The notes beneath the pieces are model-generated. The model was not told the origin of the DNA. It made no database searches and saw only the letters and a program-made list of their open reading frames with translations. The translations under genes and the position numbers were made by a program. A stretch of 64,000 nt of DNA from Shinella sp. WSJ-2. GTDB lineage: Bacteria > Pseudomonadota > Alphaproteobacteria > Rhizobiales > Rhizobiaceae. Shown in pieces: positions 43,448 through 53,123 of the stretch. The DNA lies in the NCBI RefSeq assembly GCF_003432075.1, contig NZ_QWBU01000007.1, positions 124,001 to 188,000 on the forward strand. The letters run 5' to 3'. Position 1 is the stretch's first letter. Each line of letters begins with the position of its first letter.

Positions 43448-45259
43448 TTGCGCCCCATCCTGACGGCCCTCGCGGCCTGCATGTTCGGCCTGCCCGTTTC
43501 GCTCGGCCAAGCCGCCCCCCTGCACGGGATCGCGATGCATGGCGAACCGGCGCTGCCGGCGGACTACAAGCACTTCTCCTACGTCAATCCGGATGTGAAG
43601 AAGGGCGGACGCATCGCCTATGGCGTCGTCGGCACTTTCGACAGCCTGAACCCCTTCATCCTGAAAAGCATGCGCACCACCGCGCGCGGCATGTGGGACC
43701 CGGAATTCGGCAATCTCGTCTACGAATCACTCATGGTGCGCTCGCGCGACGAGGCCTTCAGCATGTATGGCCTGCTCGCCCAAAGCGTTGAGTGGGACGA
43801 CGACCGCAGCTTCATCGAGTTTCATCTTAATCCGAAGGCACATTGGGCAGATGGCAAGCCGGTGACGCCGGAAGACGTTATCTTTTCCTTCGAGCTGCTC
43901 CGCGACAAGGGCCGCGCACCGTTCAGCACCCGCCTGAACGTCGTCGAGAAACTCGAGAAGACCGGTGAGCACAGCGTTCGCTTCACTTTCAACGACAAAA
44001 GCGACCGTGAAGCCCCTCTCCTCATCGCCTTCTCGCCAATCCTGCCCAAGCACGCGATTGATCCGGAAACCTTCGACCGGTCGTCACTCGCCTTGCCACT
44101 CGGCTCCGGCCCCTACAGGGTCAAGGCGGTAAAACCCGGCGAGCGGATCGTCTACGAGCGCGATCCGAACTACTGGGGCAAGGACATTCCCTCCAAGGTC
44201 GGCTTCGATAATTACGACGAAATCTCCGTCGAATATTTCCTCCAGGACAACTCGCTGTTCGAGGCCTTCAAGAAGGGCGTGATCGATATCTATCAGGAAG
44301 GCAATCCGACGAAATGGACGCGCAACTATGATTTCCCCGCAGTCACGTCGGGCACCGTCATCAAGGACGCAGTGAAGTCGAAACTGCCACCAGTCATGTT
44401 CGGCTTCGTCTTCAACACGCGCCGGCCGGTCTTCCAGAATGCGGAACTGCGCAAGGCGCTTTCGCTCGCTTTCGATTTCGAATGGGTCAACCGCACGCTG
44501 TTCGAAAACGCCTACACCCGCACGGAAAGTTTCTGGCAGAATTCCGAACTCTCCGCGCTGAATGCGCCGATCGATGCGCGGGAGCGCGAGATCATAGGCA
44601 CGGCGATAAGCCGGATCGATCCCGCCGTGGCTGACGGCACTTTCCGTTTCCCGGTGACCGACGGTTCCGGTCGCGACCGCAGGGTTCTGCGCCAGGCGAT
44701 GGATCACTTCGAGAAGGCAGGCTATGCGATCAAGGACGGCCGCATGGTCGACGGCGCCGGCAAGCCGCTCGCTTTCGAGATCATGACGCAGAATGCCGAC
44801 CAAGAGAAGCTGGCGCTGGCCTATCAGCGCTTCCTCGCCGCGCTCGGCGTACGTGTGAGCCTCAGGACGGTCGATGATTCGCAGTACCAGAGCCGCAGCC
44901 AGACCTTCGACTACGATGTCATCATGAAGGCCTTCCTGTCGTCGCTGTCGCCCGGCCTGGAGCAGGTGAGGCGCTGGGGGTCGGACGCGCGCGGCCGTCA
45001 GGGCAGCGAGAATTTCGCCGGTGTCGCAGATCCCGATATCGATCGCGTCATGGCCGCCATTCTCGCCGCCCGCACCGCGGAGGATTTTCGTTCCGCCGTG
45101 CGCCTGCAGGACAGGATGCTCTTGTCGGGTAATTACATCGTCCCGCTCTATCATCTGGGCGAGCAGTGGATCGCTCGCAACAAGCATATCGGGCGGCCGG
45201 AGATCACTCCGCTCTGGGGTTTCCAGCTTCCCGCATGGTGGGACGAGCGCGCGCAATAA
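43448..45259 (+). CDS. YejA-like extracellular peptide-binding protein (ABC type, SBP family 5)
   Basis: A 603-residue periplasmic receptor for peptides or peptide-like compounds such as microcin C. The signal peptide ends near LGQAA and is followed by LHGIAMHGEPALPADYKHF, the typical YejA opening, then GTFDSLNPF and SGPYRVK. Translation probably starts at TTG 43448, preceded by GAGGAG. Permease and ATPase genes (yejB, yejE, yejF) are absent here, so the receptor is an orphan that must pair with a distant transporter. Confidence 0.87.
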   Translation: MRPILTALAACMFGLPVSLGQAAPLHGIAMHGEPALPADYKHFSYVNPDVKKGGRIAYGVVGTFDSLNPFILKSMRTTARGMWDPEFGNLVYESLMVRSRDEAFSMYGLLAQSVEWDDDRSFIEFHLNPKAHWADGKPVTPEDVIFSFELLRDKGRAPFSTRLNVVEKLEKTGEHSVRFTFNDKSDREAPLLIAFSPILPKHAIDPETFDRSSLALPLGSGPYRVKAVKPGERIVYERDPNYWGKDIPSKVGFDNYDEISVEYFLQDNSLFEAFKKGVIDIYQEGNPTKWTRNYDFPAVTSGTVIKDAVKSKLPPVMFGFVFNTRRPVFQNAELRKALSLAFDFEWVNRTLFENAYTRTESFWQNSELSALNAPIDAREREIIGTAISRIDPAVADGTFRFPVTDGSGRDRRVLRQAMDHFEKAGYAIKDGRMVDGAGKPLAFEIMTQNADQEKLALAYQRFLAALGVRVSLRTVDDSQYQSRSQTFDYDVIMKAFLSSLSPGLEQVRRWGSDARGRQGSENFAGVADPDIDRVMAAILAARTAEDFRSAVRLQDRMLLSGNYIVPLYHLGEQWIARNKHIGRPEITPLWGFQLPAWWDERAQ

Positions 45260-45280
45260 AGGGACTATCCCCAGAATTGC

Positions 45281-45298
45281 GGTTACCTTGAGGTAACC
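45281..45298. promoter_or_regulatory. 18-bp perfect dyad upstream of the FrnE-like gene
   Basis: GGTTACCT-TG-AGGTAACC is fully symmetrical apart from the central two bases. It lies 22 bp after the YejA-like stop and 117 bp before the FrnE-like start. The two-base centre makes a stable RNA hairpin unlikely, so a protein-binding site is the better guess. Confidence 0.4.
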
Positions 45299-45414
45299 TG
45301 TTGAAAGCTGTGGCCGGTGGGCCTATCTCGGCGGTAAGTTTGAAGTGACGGCGTAAGGCCTGCACAGGACCGCGCCAAAGCCGGAAATATCCGGCCTCTC
45401 GAAAGGATACCCGG

Positions 45415-46086
45415 ATGGAAGCCATTACGATCGACGTCGTCTCTGACGTCGTCTGCCCCTGGTGCTACCTCGGCAAGAAACGGCTGGAACAGGCAATTGA
45501 GAACGTGAAGAACGACCTTGCCGTCTCGGTGACGTTCCGCCCCTACCAACTGAACCCGGACATGCCGGCGGAGGGTGTCGACCATAAGAAGCACCTTGCT
45601 GAAAAGCTCGGCGGCAAGGAGGCCGTTGACCGCGCGCACGACATGCTGGCCAGCCTCGGCAAACAGGATGGCATCGCCTTCGATTTCCCGGCCGTGAAGA
45701 TCAGCCCCAACACGCTCGATGCGCACCGCCTGCTGCGCTGGGCGATGATCGAAGGTCCCGAAGTCCAGAGCCGAGTCGCCGTCGCCCTGTTCAAGGCCTA
45801 TTTCGAAGAGGGCCGTAATGTCGGCGACCGCGCCGTGCTGCTCGATGTGGCCGAAGCCGCCGGTATGGACCGCGCCGTCGTCACCGCCCTCTTCTCCGCC
45901 GGTGCGGATGTCGATTCGGTCAAGGAAGAGATCGGCATGGCCCGCGACATGGGCGTCACCGGCGTGCCCTGCTTCATCATCGACAACAAATACGCCGTGA
46001 TGGGCGCCCAGTCCGTCGACGTGCTGACCAATGCTTTCCGCGAGATCGCCGCAATGAAAGCGCAGGAACGCGTTGGCCAGAACTGA
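45415..46086 (+). CDS. FrnE-like DsbA-family oxidoreductase
   Basis: A 223-residue cytoplasmic thioredoxin-fold protein with the active-site C14-P-W-C17 (DVVCPWCYLG), a helical insertion (about residues 60-165) and the cis-proline segment GVTGVPCFIIDN. This is the FrnE branch of the DsbA/2-hydroxychromene-2-carboxylate isomerase family; members are linked to oxidative-stress tolerance and polyketide synthesis. There is no signal peptide. AAAGGAT precedes the ATG. Confidence 0.92.
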   Translation: MEAITIDVVSDVVCPWCYLGKKRLEQAIENVKNDLAVSVTFRPYQLNPDMPAEGVDHKKHLAEKLGGKEAVDRAHDMLASLGKQDGIAFDFPAVKISPNTLDAHRLLRWAMIEGPEVQSRVAVALFKAYFEEGRNVGDRAVLLDVAEAAGMDRAVVTALFSAGADVDSVKEEIGMARDMGVTGVPCFIIDNKYAVMGAQSVDVLTNAFREIAAMKAQERVGQN

Positions 46087-46091
46087 GTGGC

Positions 46092-46718
46092 CTACGTCAT
46101 TAGATAGGAGGGGCGCGTTTTCATCCGACCCAACCAAGCTTCGATTTGCGGGAATGCGGCGATGAGCGCCGCTCCTTCCGGGGCTTTTTCAAACAGGTCG
46201 AACATCGGCACGGCATGAAAATCCGCCAGCGACGGCCGCGAACCGGCAAGCCACTGTTGCCCGCCGAGCATATCCGAAAGCGCTATGATGAAGGCACGCA
46301 CCTTGTGGAGGCCGGACGCGATGCGAGCCTCGTCCAGACGCTCGCCTTCCCGCGGCTCGACGCGCTGGACATAGACGTCCCAGACCATCGGCAGATAAGC
46401 GTAGTTGTCGAGCATCGCGATGATCTGGTTCATCCGTGCCCGTTCACGTAGCTCTACAGGCTGAAGCGCCGGTCCGGGGAAGGCTTCATCGACATAACGC
46501 GTAATGGCGCTGGTCTCGTAGAGCGAAAATCCATCATGTTCGAACGAGGGAATGCGGCCGAACGGGTGGCGGACGAAATGGTCGGCCGGCACGCCGTGCT
46601 CCGCAAAGACATCTACCGGAACAAGGTCGTATGCTACCCCCTTCTCTTGAAGGGTAATTCGCACAATCCGCACATAGACACTATAGGCTGCGCCGTAGAC
46701 GATGACGGATGAACGCAT
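46092..46718 (-). CDS. Glutathione S-transferase family protein
   Basis: A 208-residue GST: N-terminal thioredoxin-like half (YGAAYSVYVRIVRITLQEKG, later GRIPSFEHDGFSLYETSAITRYVDE, with cis-Pro and the Glu-Thr/Ser glutathione contact) and helical C-terminal half (PSLADFHAVPMFD). The catalytic-position residues are YS near the start. The cytoplasmic detoxification substrate is unknown. It converges on the FrnE-like gene (5 bp between stops), and its start lies 34 bp from the mfd stop. Confidence 0.9.
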   Translation of the reverse strand: MRSSVIVYGAAYSVYVRIVRITLQEKGVAYDLVPVDVFAEHGVPADHFVRHPFGRIPSFEHDGFSLYETSAITRYVDEAFPGPALQPVELRERARMNQIIAMLDNYAYLPMVWDVYVQRVEPREGERLDEARIASGLHKVRAFIIALSDMLGGQQWLAGSRPSLADFHAVPMFDLFEKAPEGAALIAAFPQIEAWLGRMKTRPSYLMT

Positions 46719-46752
46719 CTTATTTCCTCGCTGCAGCACAATACTGCTTCAA

Positions 46753-49700
46753 TTATGCCTGCTGTTTCGCGAGACCCGCCAGTTGCGTCATCACCTGCGC
46801 AGCTCCCGTCAGGCGCTTTTCCGGCGTCGGATAATCGCGTGACAGGAACAGGCTCTGGTCGGCGCGGATCTTCACCAGCGTGCCCTGCTTGGCGATGTAG
46901 CCGACAAGCGCCGCCGGGTTGGGAAACTGCTTGTTGCGGAATTGCACGACGACGCCCTTCGGGCCGGCATCGAGTTTTTCGACATTGGCCACGCGGCAGA
47001 GCGACTTGATGTAAACGATCTTCAGGAGGTGCTGCACCTCGATCGGCAACGGGCCGAAGCGGTCGATCAGCTCGGCGCCGAAGGCGTCGATATCGCCAAG
47101 CTCGGTGATCTCGCCGAGGCGGCGATAGAGGCCGAGACGCAGGTGCAGGTCCGGCACGTAATCGTCGGGGATCATGACCGGCGTGCCGACGGAAATCTGC
47201 GGCGACCAGCCACTGTCGGCCACCTCTTCATCACCCTTGATCTCGGCGACGGCCTCTTCAAGCATCTGCTGGTACAGTTCGAAGCCGACTTCCTTGATAT
47301 GGCCTGACTGCTCTTCGCCGAGCAGGTTACCTGCGCCGCGGATGTCGAGGTCGTGGCTGGCGAGCTGGAAGCCCGCACCGAGCGTATCAAGCGATTGCAG
47401 CACCTTCAGGCGTCGTTCCGCCGTGCCCGTCAGCGTACGGTTAACCGGCAGCGTCAAAAGTGCGAAGGCGCGCACCTTCGAACGGCCGACACGACCGCGC
47501 AGCTGGTAGAGCTGGGCAAGGCCGAACATGTCGGCGCGGTGGATGATCATCGTGTTCGCCGTGGGCACGTCGAGACCGGATTCGACGATGGTCGTCGAGA
47601 GCAGCACATCGTACTGGCCCTCGTAGAAGGCGTTCATGATGTCTTCGAGTTCCGTCGCCGGCATCTGGCCGTGAGCGACCGCGACTTTCAGCTCCGGCAC
47701 GTCCTGGCGCAGGAAATCATGGATTTCTGAGAGATCGCTCAAGCGCGGGCAGACATAAAAACTCTGGCCGCCACGATAGTGCTCGCGCATCAGCGTCTCG
47801 CGGATGACCAGCGGATCGAAGGGCGAGATGAAGGTGCGCACCGCCATGCGGTCGACCGGCGGCGTGGTGATGAGCGAGAGTTCGCGTACGCCCGTCATGG
47901 CAAGCTGCAGCGTGCGCGGGATCGGCGTTGCCGAGAGCGTCAGGACATGCACGTCGCTCTTCAGCTCCTTAAGCCGCTCTTTGTGCTTCACGCCGAAATG
48001 CTGCTCTTCGTCGATGATCAGCAGGCCGAGATTGGCGAACTTGATCGACGAACCGAGCAGCGCGTGGGTGCCGACGACGATATCCGTCTTGCCCTCGGAC
48101 AATTCCTTCTTCGTCAGCGCCAGCTCCTTGCTGCCAACGAGACGAGAAGCCTGCTGGACGCGGATGGGCAAGCCGCGGAAGCGTTCGGAAAACGTCTTGA
48201 AATGCTGGCGGGCGAGCAGCGTGGTCGGCACGACGACGGCCACCTGCACGCCATTCATCGCCGCGATGAAGGCGCCGCGCAACGCCACTTCCGTCTTGCC
48301 GAAACCAACGTCGCCGCAGACGAGGCGGTCCATCGGACGCCCGGCGCCAAGATCCTCGCGCACCGCGTCGATGGCATTGGCCTGGTCGTCCGTCTCGTCA
48401 TAGGGGAAACGGGCGGCGAATTCGTCATAGATGCCATCAGGTGCTGTTAGTACCGGAGCATGGCGCACGAGGCGCGCGGCGGCGATCTGGATCAGGCCGC
48501 CGGCCATGTCGAGCAGGCGCTTCTTCAGCTTGGCCTTGCGCGCCTGCCAGGCGACGCCGCCCAGCTTGTCGAGCAATGCATCGGTGCCCTCGCCGCCATA
48601 GCGCGAGAGAAGGTCGATGTTTTCGACCGGCAGAAAGAGTTTTGCCTCGTCCGCATAGACGAGTTCGAGGCAGGCATGCGGCGCGCCCGCCGCCTCGATG
48701 GTGCGAAGTCCGACGAACCGGCCGATGCCGTGCTCGGCATGCACGACGATCGAGCCTTCATCGAGGCCGGCGACTTCCGTGAGGAAATCCGCGCCGCGCT
48801 TGCGCCGCTTCGAACGCCGCACCATGCGGTCGCCGAGAATATCCTGTTCGCCAATCACGACGACATCGCCCGCTTCGAAGCCGCTTTCGAGGCTGAGCAC
48901 GGCAGAACCCGCCTCGCCCGGCTTCAGTTTCGCGAGATCCCCGAATTTCTCGACCGGCACGACATTGCCGAGGCCGTGTTCGGAGAGAACTTGCAGCAGA
49001 CGGTCGAGCGAACCTTCCGACCAGCCGGTGACCAGAACCTTGGCGCCGGACGCGCGCCGGTCGGCGATATATTTGACAGCCTGATCGAAGACATTGACGC
49101 GCGCGCCTTCGGCATCCTCGCTGCCCGCCGGCCGCGCCCAACGGACACCCGTGCGCGCCTCGACGGTCACGACCTGCCGCGCCTCGCCTTCGTGCTCGTT
49201 GAAGGGCGTCAGGCGGATGGCGTTGCGCTCGTCCAGCTCGCGCGCGAAGCGCTCGGCATCGAGATAGAGGAGACCGGGCGGCACCGGCTTGTAGGGGGTC
49301 GATTGCGCGATTTGCCCTTTGCCGGGCGTCGCGGAGGCAAGGCGGGCATCGTAATAGTCGCGCACGAGGCGGGAGCGTTCGACGGCGGCCTCGCGGACGG
49401 TATGGTCGGTGACGATGCGAAAACCGTCGAGATAATCGAAGGCGGTTTCCAGTTCGTCGTAGAAGAGCGGCAGCCAGTGCTCCATGCCCGCATAGCGCCG
49501 GCCCTCGGAGACGGCCTGATAGAGCGCGTCGTCGCGCGTCGCAGCACCGAAGGAGGAGAGATATTGCTTGCGGAAATGCGAGATCGTCTCCGGCGTCAGC
49601 GTCACCTCGCTCATCGGGTTGAGATCGAGGGATCGCGCCTGCCCCGTCGTGCGCTGGCTGGCCGGATCGAAGGAGCGGATGCTTTCCAGCGTATCGCCAA

Positions 49701-50265
49701 AGAAATCGAGACGCACCGGCTCCAGGCTGCCGGGCACGAACACGTCGAGAATGCCACCGCGCACCGCGAATTCACCGACCTCGCGCACCGTCGCGACGCG
49801 GTCGAAACCGTTGCGCTCCAGCCGTGCGGCGATATCATCCATGCGGATCGTGTTGCCGGGTTTTGCGGAGAAAGCCAGGCTCTCGATGGTCGGCCGCGGC
49901 GCCGTCTTCTGCAGCATGGCGTTGACCGTGACCAGCACGATGGCCGCATGCGGCTTCTTCTGGTGCGCAATGAGAGCCGACAGCGCCGAGAGGCGGCGTG
50001 CGGACACTTCGGCGCTCGGCGAAACGCGGTCATAGGGCAGGCAATCCCAGCCTGGCAGCGTCAGCACTGGAATATCCGGCGCGACGAAGCCGAGCATCTG
50101 CTCCAGATCGGAGATGCGCTGGCCATCGGACAGCACATAGGCGACGGGGCCGGTCTTGCGGGCGAGATCGGCGAGGATCAGCGGCTCGACGCCCGCGGGA
50201 ACGGCGCCGATCGTCAGCGGTCGGCCGGCGGCCGCGATGCGTTCGGGAGAAAATCCGGGGATCAT
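46753..50265 (-). CDS. mfd: Transcription-repair coupling factor
   Basis: Removes RNA polymerase stalled at DNA damage and recruits UvrA. The 1170-residue protein contains the UvrB-like N-terminal modules, the CarD-like polymerase-interacting domain (GSIVVHAEHGIGRFVGL), the RecG-like helicase motor (GDVGFGKTEVALR Walker A, LLIIDEEQHFGVKHKE, ATPIPRTLQLA, QLRGRVGRS) and the TRCF C-terminal domain. The ATG overlaps the sdhE stop by four bases. It complements uvrA earlier in the window. Confidence 0.96.
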   Translation of the reverse strand: MIPGFSPERIAAAGRPLTIGAVPAGVEPLILADLARKTGPVAYVLSDGQRISDLEQMLGFVAPDIPVLTLPGWDCLPYDRVSPSAEVSARRLSALSALIAHQKKPHAAIVLVTVNAMLQKTAPRPTIESLAFSAKPGNTIRMDDIAARLERNGFDRVATVREVGEFAVRGGILDVFVPGSLEPVRLDFFGDTLESIRSFDPASQRTTGQARSLDLNPMSEVTLTPETISHFRKQYLSSFGAATRDDALYQAVSEGRRYAGMEHWLPLFYDELETAFDYLDGFRIVTDHTVREAAVERSRLVRDYYDARLASATPGKGQIAQSTPYKPVPPGLLYLDAERFARELDERNAIRLTPFNEHEGEARQVVTVEARTGVRWARPAGSEDAEGARVNVFDQAVKYIADRRASGAKVLVTGWSEGSLDRLLQVLSEHGLGNVVPVEKFGDLAKLKPGEAGSAVLSLESGFEAGDVVVIGEQDILGDRMVRRSKRRKRGADFLTEVAGLDEGSIVVHAEHGIGRFVGLRTIEAAGAPHACLELVYADEAKLFLPVENIDLLSRYGGEGTDALLDKLGGVAWQARKAKLKKRLLDMAGGLIQIAAARLVRHAPVLTAPDGIYDEFAARFPYDETDDQANAIDAVREDLGAGRPMDRLVCGDVGFGKTEVALRGAFIAAMNGVQVAVVVPTTLLARQHFKTFSERFRGLPIRVQQASRLVGSKELALTKKELSEGKTDIVVGTHALLGSSIKFANLGLLIIDEEQHFGVKHKERLKELKSDVHVLTLSATPIPRTLQLAMTGVRELSLITTPPVDRMAVRTFISPFDPLVIRETLMREHYRGGQSFYVCPRLSDLSEIHDFLRQDVPELKVAVAHGQMPATELEDIMNAFYEGQYDVLLSTTIVESGLDVPTANTMIIHRADMFGLAQLYQLRGRVGRSKVRAFALLTLPVNRTLTGTAERRLKVLQSLDTLGAGFQLASHDLDIRGAGNLLGEEQSGHIKEVGFELYQQMLEEAVAEIKGDEEVADSGWSPQISVGTPVMIPDDYVPDLHLRLGLYRRLGEITELGDIDAFGAELIDRFGPLPIEVQHLLKIVYIKSLCRVANVEKLDAGPKGVVVQFRNKQFPNPAALVGYIAKQGTLVKIRADQSLFLSRDYPTPEKRLTGAAQVMTQLAGLAKQQA

Positions 50266-50570
50266 GCGTTTGCGTCTTTGAAGAGCGGAGAGAAATTGGG
50301 GCGGTAGGCGGCAATACGCGGGAAGAGACCGTCGCGGAATTCTTCCGGCACCGGCTTTTCGCCGGTCACCCATTTGACAAGATCGTTGTCCTCCTCGGAC
50401 ATAATGCGCTCCAGCTCATCCAGTTCCATGTCGGAGAGCGTGGCGATCTCGGCATCGGCGAAACTGCCCAGCACCAGGTCCATCTCGCGGATGCCGCGGT
50501 GCCAACAGCGGAAGAGGATGCGCTTGCGGCGCGGGTCGATCTCGGCGCTCGAGCGTGTCGTTCCCGTCAT
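50262..50570 (-). CDS. sdhE: Succinate dehydrogenase flavinylation factor SdhE (DUF339)
   Basis: A 102-residue cytoplasmic chaperone that promotes covalent FAD attachment to SdhA. It carries the hallmark CWHRGIREMDLVLG, with the RGxxEMD motif that contacts the flavoprotein, and a helical remainder (LDELERIMSEEDNDLVKWVTG). The gene overlaps mfd by four bases (ATGA) and is divergent from recG, an arrangement common in rhizobia. Confidence 0.93.
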   Translation of the reverse strand: MTGTTRSSAEIDPRRKRILFRCWHRGIREMDLVLGSFADAEIATLSDMELDELERIMSEEDNDLVKWVTGEKPVPEEFRDGLFPRIAAYRPNFSPLFKDANA

Positions 50571-50673
50571 GATCGTCCTGCCTTCCCTGAAATGCGGTCC
50601 GGCGCTTCTATAAACCGGCAAAAGCCGCTTGTCAGCCTTGCCAAAGGCACCATCTCCGGCGATTTTGCCGGCC

Positions 50674-52779
50674 ATGAGACCCGCATTGCTTGATCCCCTC
50701 TTCGCACCTCTCTCCACGCTTCCCGGCATCGGCCCGAAGCTGGGCGAACTGTTCGCGCGCCTCTTGGGGCAGGAAAGCATCGAGGATTGCCGGGTCATCG
50801 ATCTCGTCTTCCATTTCCCGCATTCGATCGTCGACCGGCGCAACCAGCCGGGCATCGCCAATGCCCAGCAGGGTGTCATCGTGACGATAACCGGCCGCGT
50901 CGACCGCCACCAGCCGCCACCGCCCGGCAAATCGAACATGCCCTACCGGGTCTTCCTGCATGACGAGACCGGCGATCTGGCGCTCACCTTCTTCCGCGCC
51001 AAGGGCAACTGGCTGGAAAAGGCACTACCGATCGATGAGACCGTCGTCGTCAGCGGCAAGGTCGACTGGTTCAACGGCCGCGCCTCCATGGTGCATCCCG
51101 ACTATATGGCGCGGCTCGGCGAGGCCGACAATGTGCCGCTGGTGGAGCCCGTGCACGGCCTCACAGCCGGCCTTACCTCGCGCGTATTGCGCAAGGCGGT
51201 AGAGGCGGCGGTCGCCCGCGTGCCACATCTTCCGGAGTGGATCGATCCGCCGCTTGCCCAGCGCCAGAGCTTTCCCAGTGCCTATGATGCGATCCATCGC
51301 CTGCACGACCCGCGCGACGAGACCGATCTCGACCCGCAGGCCCCTGCCCGCCGCCGCCTCGCCTATGACGAATTCCTGGCCGGGCAGGTATCGCTCGCCC
51401 TCGTGCGCCAGCGCCTGCGCAAGGTCGCTGGCCGGCCCGTCATCGCGACCGGCGTACTCAGCCGTCCCGTCCTCGATGCCCTGCCCTTTTCGCTGACCAA
51501 CAGCCAGCAGACGGCAATTGCCGAAGTGCTGAAGGACATGGCCGGCGAGCAGCGCATGCTGCGGCTTCTTCAGGGCGATGTCGGCGCCGGGAAGACGGCC
51601 GTGGCGCTGATGGCTATGCTCGCCGCCGTCGAATCCGGCGGCCAGGCCGTGCTGATGGCCCCGACGGAAATTCTGGCGCGGCAGCATTTCGCGACGCTGT
51701 CTCGCATGGCGGCACCCGCCGGCGTCACCATCGACGTACTCACCGGCCGCACCAAGGGCCGCGAGCGCGATGCCATCTTGGAGCGCATCGCATCGGGTGA
51801 AACGCAGATCGTCATCGGCACGCACGCGCTCTTCCAGGACAACGTCGCCTACAAGGATCTGGTGCTGGCGGTGGTGGACGAGCAGCACCGCTTCGGCGTG
51901 CACCAGCGCCTGCGGCTGACCGCCAAGGGCATTTCCCCGCATATGCTGGTCATGACGGCGACTCCCATTCCGCGCACCCTGGTGCTGGCCGCCTTCGGCG
52001 ACATGGATGTCTCGAAGCTCACGGAAAAACCGGCCGGCCGCAAACCGATCCAGACCGTCATCATGCCGCAGGAGCGCGTCGGCGACATCGTCGACCGTCT
52101 GCGTGCGGCGCTGGCGGAGGGCAAGAAGGCCTACTGGATCTGCCCGCTGGTCGAGGAGACCGAGGAAAGCGAGCTGATGTCCGTCGAGGAGAGGCATGCG
52201 ACGCTCGCCAGTTTCTTCGGCAATGCCGCTGGCCTCGTGCATGGACGCATGAGCGGGCCGGAGAAAGACGCCGCCATGCTCGCCTTCAAGAACGGCGAGA
52301 CCCGCCTTCTCGTGGCAACCACCGTCGTGGAGGTCGGCGTCGATGTGCCCGATGCCTCCATCATGGTCATCGAACATGCCGAGCGCTTCGGCCTCGCGCA
52401 GCTCCACCAGCTGCGCGGCCGCGTCGGGCGTGGCGAGGAAGCGTCGAGCTGCGTGCTGCTCTATAAGGGCCCGCTCAGCGAAAATGGCCAGGCGCGGCTC
52501 TCCATCCTGCGCGAGACGGAGGACGGTTTCCGCATCGCCGAGGAAGACCTGAAGCTTCGCGGCGAAGGCGAGCTTCTCGGCACGAGACAGTCCGGCACAC
52601 CCGGCTTCATCGTCGCAAGCCTCGAAGCGCATGGCGACCTGCTGGAAATCGCCCGCAAGGACGCCGCCTATGTGCTGGAGCGCGACCCGGATTTGACAAG
52701 CGAGCGCGGCGAAGCCATCCGCACACTGCTCTATCTCCACCGCCGCGACGAGGCGATCCGGTTCCTGCGGGCGGGCTAA
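50674..52779 (+). CDS. recG: ATP-dependent DNA helicase RecG
   Basis: Remodels stalled forks and branched DNA. The 701-residue protein has the N-terminal wedge/OB domain (LSTLPGIGPKLGELFARLLG, later VFLHDETGDLALTFF) and helicase motifs: Walker A GDVGAGKTAVAL, DEQHRFGVHQR (motif II), TATPIPRTLVLA and QLRGRVGRGEE. ATG 50674 gives the usual RecG start; longer frames upstream lack family similarity. Confidence 0.95.
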   Translation: MRPALLDPLFAPLSTLPGIGPKLGELFARLLGQESIEDCRVIDLVFHFPHSIVDRRNQPGIANAQQGVIVTITGRVDRHQPPPPGKSNMPYRVFLHDETGDLALTFFRAKGNWLEKALPIDETVVVSGKVDWFNGRASMVHPDYMARLGEADNVPLVEPVHGLTAGLTSRVLRKAVEAAVARVPHLPEWIDPPLAQRQSFPSAYDAIHRLHDPRDETDLDPQAPARRRLAYDEFLAGQVSLALVRQRLRKVAGRPVIATGVLSRPVLDALPFSLTNSQQTAIAEVLKDMAGEQRMLRLLQGDVGAGKTAVALMAMLAAVESGGQAVLMAPTEILARQHFATLSRMAAPAGVTIDVLTGRTKGRERDAILERIASGETQIVIGTHALFQDNVAYKDLVLAVVDEQHRFGVHQRLRLTAKGISPHMLVMTATPIPRTLVLAAFGDMDVSKLTEKPAGRKPIQTVIMPQERVGDIVDRLRAALAEGKKAYWICPLVEETEESELMSVEERHATLASFFGNAAGLVHGRMSGPEKDAAMLAFKNGETRLLVATTVVEVGVDVPDASIMVIEHAERFGLAQLHQLRGRVGRGEEASSCVLLYKGPLSENGQARLSILRETEDGFRIAEEDLKLRGEGELLGTRQSGTPGFIVASLEAHGDLLEIARKDAAYVLERDPDLTSERGEAIRTLLYLHRRDEAIRFLRAG

Positions 52780-52853
52780 CCACAAAATCGTGATTTCGCT
52801 GATACCGGCCGTGAAGGCATACTTCTCGCGTAAAGCGAAGAAGGAGAAATGCC

Positions 52854-53069
52854 ATGAAGACAGTTCTCGTAGTCGCAGCGACGCTCGGCCTTTCGGCATC
52901 CGCAGCCTTTGCGGACTGCGCCTGGCACAACAAGACCTCGGCGGAGGTCAAGGTCGACAAGACCATCACGACCGCTAGCGTCACCACCACGGAAAAGCAG
53001 TCCCGCCTGCCTGCCGAAGACGGCAAGGTGCTTGTGGGCGACCAAAAGAGCGCCGACGTCACGGAATAA
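52854..53069 (+). CDS. Small secreted hypothetical protein
   Basis: A 71-residue protein with a clear signal peptide (MKTVLVVAATLGLSASAAFA) leaving a mature part of about 50 polar residues rich in Thr, Lys and Val with a single cysteine near its start (DCAWHNKTSAEVKV). GAAGGAGAA lies at good spacing before the ATG. I do not know a family. It lies 74 bp after recG and is followed by a hairpin (CGTCTCG/CGAGACG, 53081-53098). Confidence 0.7.
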   Translation: MKTVLVVAATLGLSASAAFADCAWHNKTSAEVKVDKTITTASVTTTEKQSRLPAEDGKVLVGDQKSADVTE

Positions 53070-53123
53070 TGTGTTCGAGTCGTCTCGTTTTCGAGACGGC
53101 TCCAGATTCCGTTACGTCCGCCT

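Noticed and set aside
48460-50307. A 615-codon open frame opposite mfd
   Set aside because: Antisense to a clearly conserved gene, with no recognisable domain or start signal.
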